Below are positions 61,793 through 64,000 of a stretch of DNA of 64,000 nucleotides, one piece after another. The stretch's first letter is position 1. Every line of letters starts with the position of its first letter. Source of the DNA: Jiangella gansuensis DSM 44835 (GTDB taxonomy: Bacteria; Actinomycetota; Actinomycetes; Jiangellales; Jiangellaceae); contig NZ_KI911782.1 in the NCBI RefSeq assembly GCF_000515395.1, forward strand, positions 1,903,212 to 1,967,211, written 5' to 3'. Made by a program: the position numbers and the translations under genes. Under the pieces are notes generated by a model, which was not told where the DNA came from, searched no databases, and saw only the letters and a program-made list of their open reading frames with translations.

Positions 61793-63715
61793 TCAGCGTT
61801 TCGCGCCGCGCAGCCGCCACGTCGCCAGGACGCCGAGGAGCGCACCGGCCGCGACGCCGGCGATACCCCACAGCCAGCCGCGGTCGTCGCCGTCGCCCGC
61901 CGCTGCTGTCGCGGCCGGGTTCCCGGAGATGCGCGCGTCGTCGAAGTCCGGGACGTCCGCCGGGTCGCCGTACGAGCCGGCCCGGTCGAGCGTGGAGCCG
62001 TCGGTCCAGCCGCCGCCGGCGTCGCAGTTCATCCGGTCGCGCGCCGACACCCCGTCCATGGCCATCGACAGCGATCGCGCGGACGCCGTCGTGCCAACCG
62101 GGACCTCGACCTCCGGCACGCGCAGGCCGCCGTTCTCGCGGGAGAGGGCCAGGACGTCGTCGAGCAGATGGTTGCCGAGGGCGAGGCCGGCGAGCGCGCG
62201 GTCGTGCGTGTACGAGGTGAGCACGTCGGCGCCGTCGCCGCCCGCGGCGATCTCGTCGGCGGCCTCGGACTGCACGTCGCGCCAGTCCGCGAGGGACTGT
62301 GCCTCGAAGCCCTCGAGCGCCGCGGTGACCTCGGCGAGGTAGTCCTCGGGCCGTGAGCACGCCGCGTACATGAGGCGTTTGAACGTCTGCGTCGCGTACT
62401 CCGTGGCCTCCTGCTCCGCATACTCCGGCGACAGGTACGTCGATGACGCCTCCGCCGTGAGGTACCGGTGCTGGGTGTACTCGACGGGCAGGTCCTCGGT
62501 GCCGATCGCGATCGGGGTGTACGGAGCGGTCGCGGCCGCGGTGGGCGCCACCCACAGCGTCGCCAGCGACGGGTCGGCGAGGTCGCTGCGCAGCTCGGCG
62601 ACGTGGCCGTAACCGGAGCGGTCGTCGGACCAGCGCGGGTCGCGCACGATCCGCATGACGTCCTCGAGCTTCACGGGGGCGAGCTTGGCGAACTCCTCCT
62701 CCAGCGAGACCGGGTTGCGGTACGGCGCGGGGTCCTCGGGGTCCGCGTCCTGCCCGACCGCGAACTCGGCCGTCGGGAACGGCTGGCCGTACACCTGTTG
62801 CAGGTCGAACGCGGCGTCCGTCGCCGGGTCGTACCAGCCCTGTTGCTGGGCGAACGAGACGAGGTTCGCGGAGCCGAGGAAGTCGGGGTCGGTGCCGTCG
62901 ACGGCGCTGACCGGGAAGTCCTGGATGTATCCCGGGTAGGACACGCGGATCTCGTCCGGGCCGAGGCGTTCGGCCGCCCACAGGCCCGCGCCACCGGAGA
63001 ACTCGATGAACACCCAGCCCTCGTTCTCGTCGGCGAACAGGTGCGAGTTGCCGCCGTACGTGCTGTAGCCGTACGTGTCGATGAGGTCGCCGAGAATCTC
63101 GACCGCCTCGCGGGCGCTGCTCGCGCGCTCCATCGCGATGCGCGACAGGTCCGAGTACTGCGGGCCGGTCTGGTCCGTGGGCGTCATGTCCCACAGTTCC
63201 TCGCGGGAGTTGGACCACACGTCGCGGGCCGCGACGTTCTTCTCGTTCAGCCCGCCGTTGGTCAGCGGCGCGGGGAAGCCGGCGAACTCGGAGTAGTTCG
63301 ACGTGATGTAGCGGAATGTGTGCTCGACCTGCGGGATCTGCGACAGCTCGCCCGGCATGTCGGCCTCCGGCGTGACTCCGACGGTGATCGTCGACCCGGC
63401 CGGGTGGTCCTGCGCGGGCACAACCTCGACCCAGTGGCTCGACGGCTCGTGGCCGAACCCGCCGAGCATCGTGTGCCCGTCCTCGGTGAGGTCCTTGCCG
63501 ACGTAGACGGCGAACGATTTGTCCGGCTCGTCGAATGTCTCCGCCGGCGACGGCGTGCCGGGGGACGCCGGGTCGGCGCCCGGGTCAGCGACGGCCGGGT
63601 CAGCGGCGGCCGGGGCAGCGGCGGTGGCGCCAGCGAGGATGAGTGCTGCGGCCGGCGCGAGCGCGGCGGCACGGAGCAGGCGGACGGGTCGGGATCCGGG
63701 CGGTCGTCGAAGCAC
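61793..63715 (-). CDS. C69-family dipeptidase-like exported protein
   Basis: A 640-residue protein. A signal peptide (RLLRAAALAPAAALILAGAT) leads into a C69/PepD-like N-terminal-nucleophile hydrolase fold (SFAVYVGKDLTEDGHTMLGG, NGGLNEKNVAARDVWSNSRE, SSAREAVEILGDLIDTYGYS, NEGWVFIEFSGGAGLWAAER). A C-terminal TM (WGIAGVAAGALLGVLATWRL) anchors it. The position of the catalytic Cys in the C--------GK start motif is Ser here, so activity is doubtful or altered. GTG 63715 gives the signal peptide at the start. Confidence 0.82.
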   Translation of the reverse strand: MLRRPPGSRPVRLLRAAALAPAAALILAGATAAAPAAADPAVADPGADPASPGTPSPAETFDEPDKSFAVYVGKDLTEDGHTMLGGFGHEPSSHWVEVVPAQDHPAGSTITVGVTPEADMPGELSQIPQVEHTFRYITSNYSEFAGFPAPLTNGGLNEKNVAARDVWSNSREELWDMTPTDQTGPQYSDLSRIAMERASSAREAVEILGDLIDTYGYSTYGGNSHLFADENEGWVFIEFSGGAGLWAAERLGPDEIRVSYPGYIQDFPVSAVDGTDPDFLGSANLVSFAQQQGWYDPATDAAFDLQQVYGQPFPTAEFAVGQDADPEDPAPYRNPVSLEEEFAKLAPVKLEDVMRIVRDPRWSDDRSGYGHVAELRSDLADPSLATLWVAPTAAATAPYTPIAIGTEDLPVEYTQHRYLTAEASSTYLSPEYAEQEATEYATQTFKRLMYAACSRPEDYLAEVTAALEGFEAQSLADWRDVQSEAADEIAAGGDGADVLTSYTHDRALAGLALGNHLLDDVLALSRENGGLRVPEVEVPVGTTASARSLSMAMDGVSARDRMNCDAGGGWTDGSTLDRAGSYGDPADVPDFDDARISGNPAATAAAGDGDDRGWLWGIAGVAAGALLGVLATWRLRGAKR

Positions 63716-63895
63716 GGCACTCCTGAGTTCGCGGGACGAGGACAGGACCGATCGACACTGACGGTCCCGTCTGTCCTATCAACGGGAGGCTGGGCTTTGA
63801 CAAATGTCAGCGCGATTCCTACACGCGCGAGGACTTCTGTGGCCAGATTCACGCCGGTGGGTTCGGTGGAACGGCTCGTGCGTAGGGTGAGCTTC

Positions 63896-64000
63896 ATGCC
63901 GGACACGCTTCCCCTCGTCGAGCCGTTCACTCAGCGGACCGACCCTGCGGCGCTCGACGACCTGCGCGCGCGGCTGCGTGCGACGCGCTGGCCGGACGCG
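63896..64000 (+). CDS. Epoxide hydrolase N-terminal part (runs off the window)
   Basis: The visible 35 residues (PLVEPFTQRTDPAALDDLRA then RLRATRWPDA) match the N-terminal EHN domain of epoxide hydrolases of the alpha/beta-hydrolase fold. The gene continues past position 64000, so the catalytic residues are not seen. Confidence 0.65.
   Translation, partial: MPDTLPLVEPFTQRTDPAALDDLRARLRATRWPDA

Noticed and set aside
1-64000. CRISPR array
   Set aside because: No regularly spaced direct repeats with unique spacers were seen; the only tandem repeats are the 16-mers at the left end and coding repeats.

Overview
The window is very GC-rich DNA with dense, often translationally coupled genes, GTG/TTG starts, Tat- and lipoprotein-exported proteins, a class F sortase and actinobacterial families (DUF4383, DUF5994, MmyB-like regulators, ECF41 sigma factor). 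This points to a soil-type member of the Actinomycetota. The gene content would fit a Jiangellales-like organism, but genus cannot be fixed from these data.

Layout. (1) 0.4-12.4 kb: a carbohydrate locus with a Tat-exported GH116-type glycosidase, a CobW-type GTPase, a sugar ABC importer (double ATPase, permease, YtfQ-like lipoprotein) and a secreted GH172/DUF2961 enzyme. (2) 12.4-21.2 kb: tRNA-Gln and tRNA-Glu followed by a gene graveyard: integrase remnant, cut acetyltransferase, 5'-truncated Rhs gene with an intact small membrane gene abutting its 3' end (possible toxin/immunity pair), broken phzF, broken arsenite-permease-like gene, and an SDR/hydrolase chimera. Intact HxlR and MmyB-like regulators sit among them. 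(3) 21.3-29 kb: two convergent operons for cell-surface glycan work (three GT-C/DUF2142-like membrane proteins, a flippase-like protein, GT4 and GT2 glycosyltransferases). (4) 29-33 kb: more decayed regulators around an APC permease and a methyltransferase. (5) 33-44 kb: manganese catalase, DUF2243, CtaG-like factor, DUF4142, class F sortase, DUF4383, cytochrome oxidase subunits II and I, a HEAT-repeat/MerR-HEAT pair, and a DUF3494 ice-binding-like surface protein ending in an LPDTG sorting signal. (6) 44-52 kb: fatty-acid desaturase with DUF5994 partner, GT4, a molybdopterin oxidoreductase lacking the usual Fe-S cysteines with a helical partner, and a frameshifted Csp-like copper protein. (7) 52-64 kb: FAD oxidoreductase plus ECF41 sigma factor behind a matching promoter, an MMPL/histidine kinase/response regulator operon, a PolA-type polymerase, a DksA-type zinc-finger protein, a C69-like dipeptidase, and the start of an epoxide hydrolase.

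How it works together. The first locus reads as a furanose/glycan uptake and degradation system. The 33-41 kb block reads as an oxidative-stress and respiratory module with envelope proteins. The two strongest regulatory signals are an ECF41-type promoter (52793-52819) and a dyad in front of the MerR-HEAT operon (40750-40772). The most novelty-prone items are the Rhs tail with its small membrane partner, the HEAT/MerR-HEAT pair, the GTPase inside a sugar-import operon, and the hairpin family sharing one 5' sequence. All functions are inferred from sequence reading; no database search was possible.
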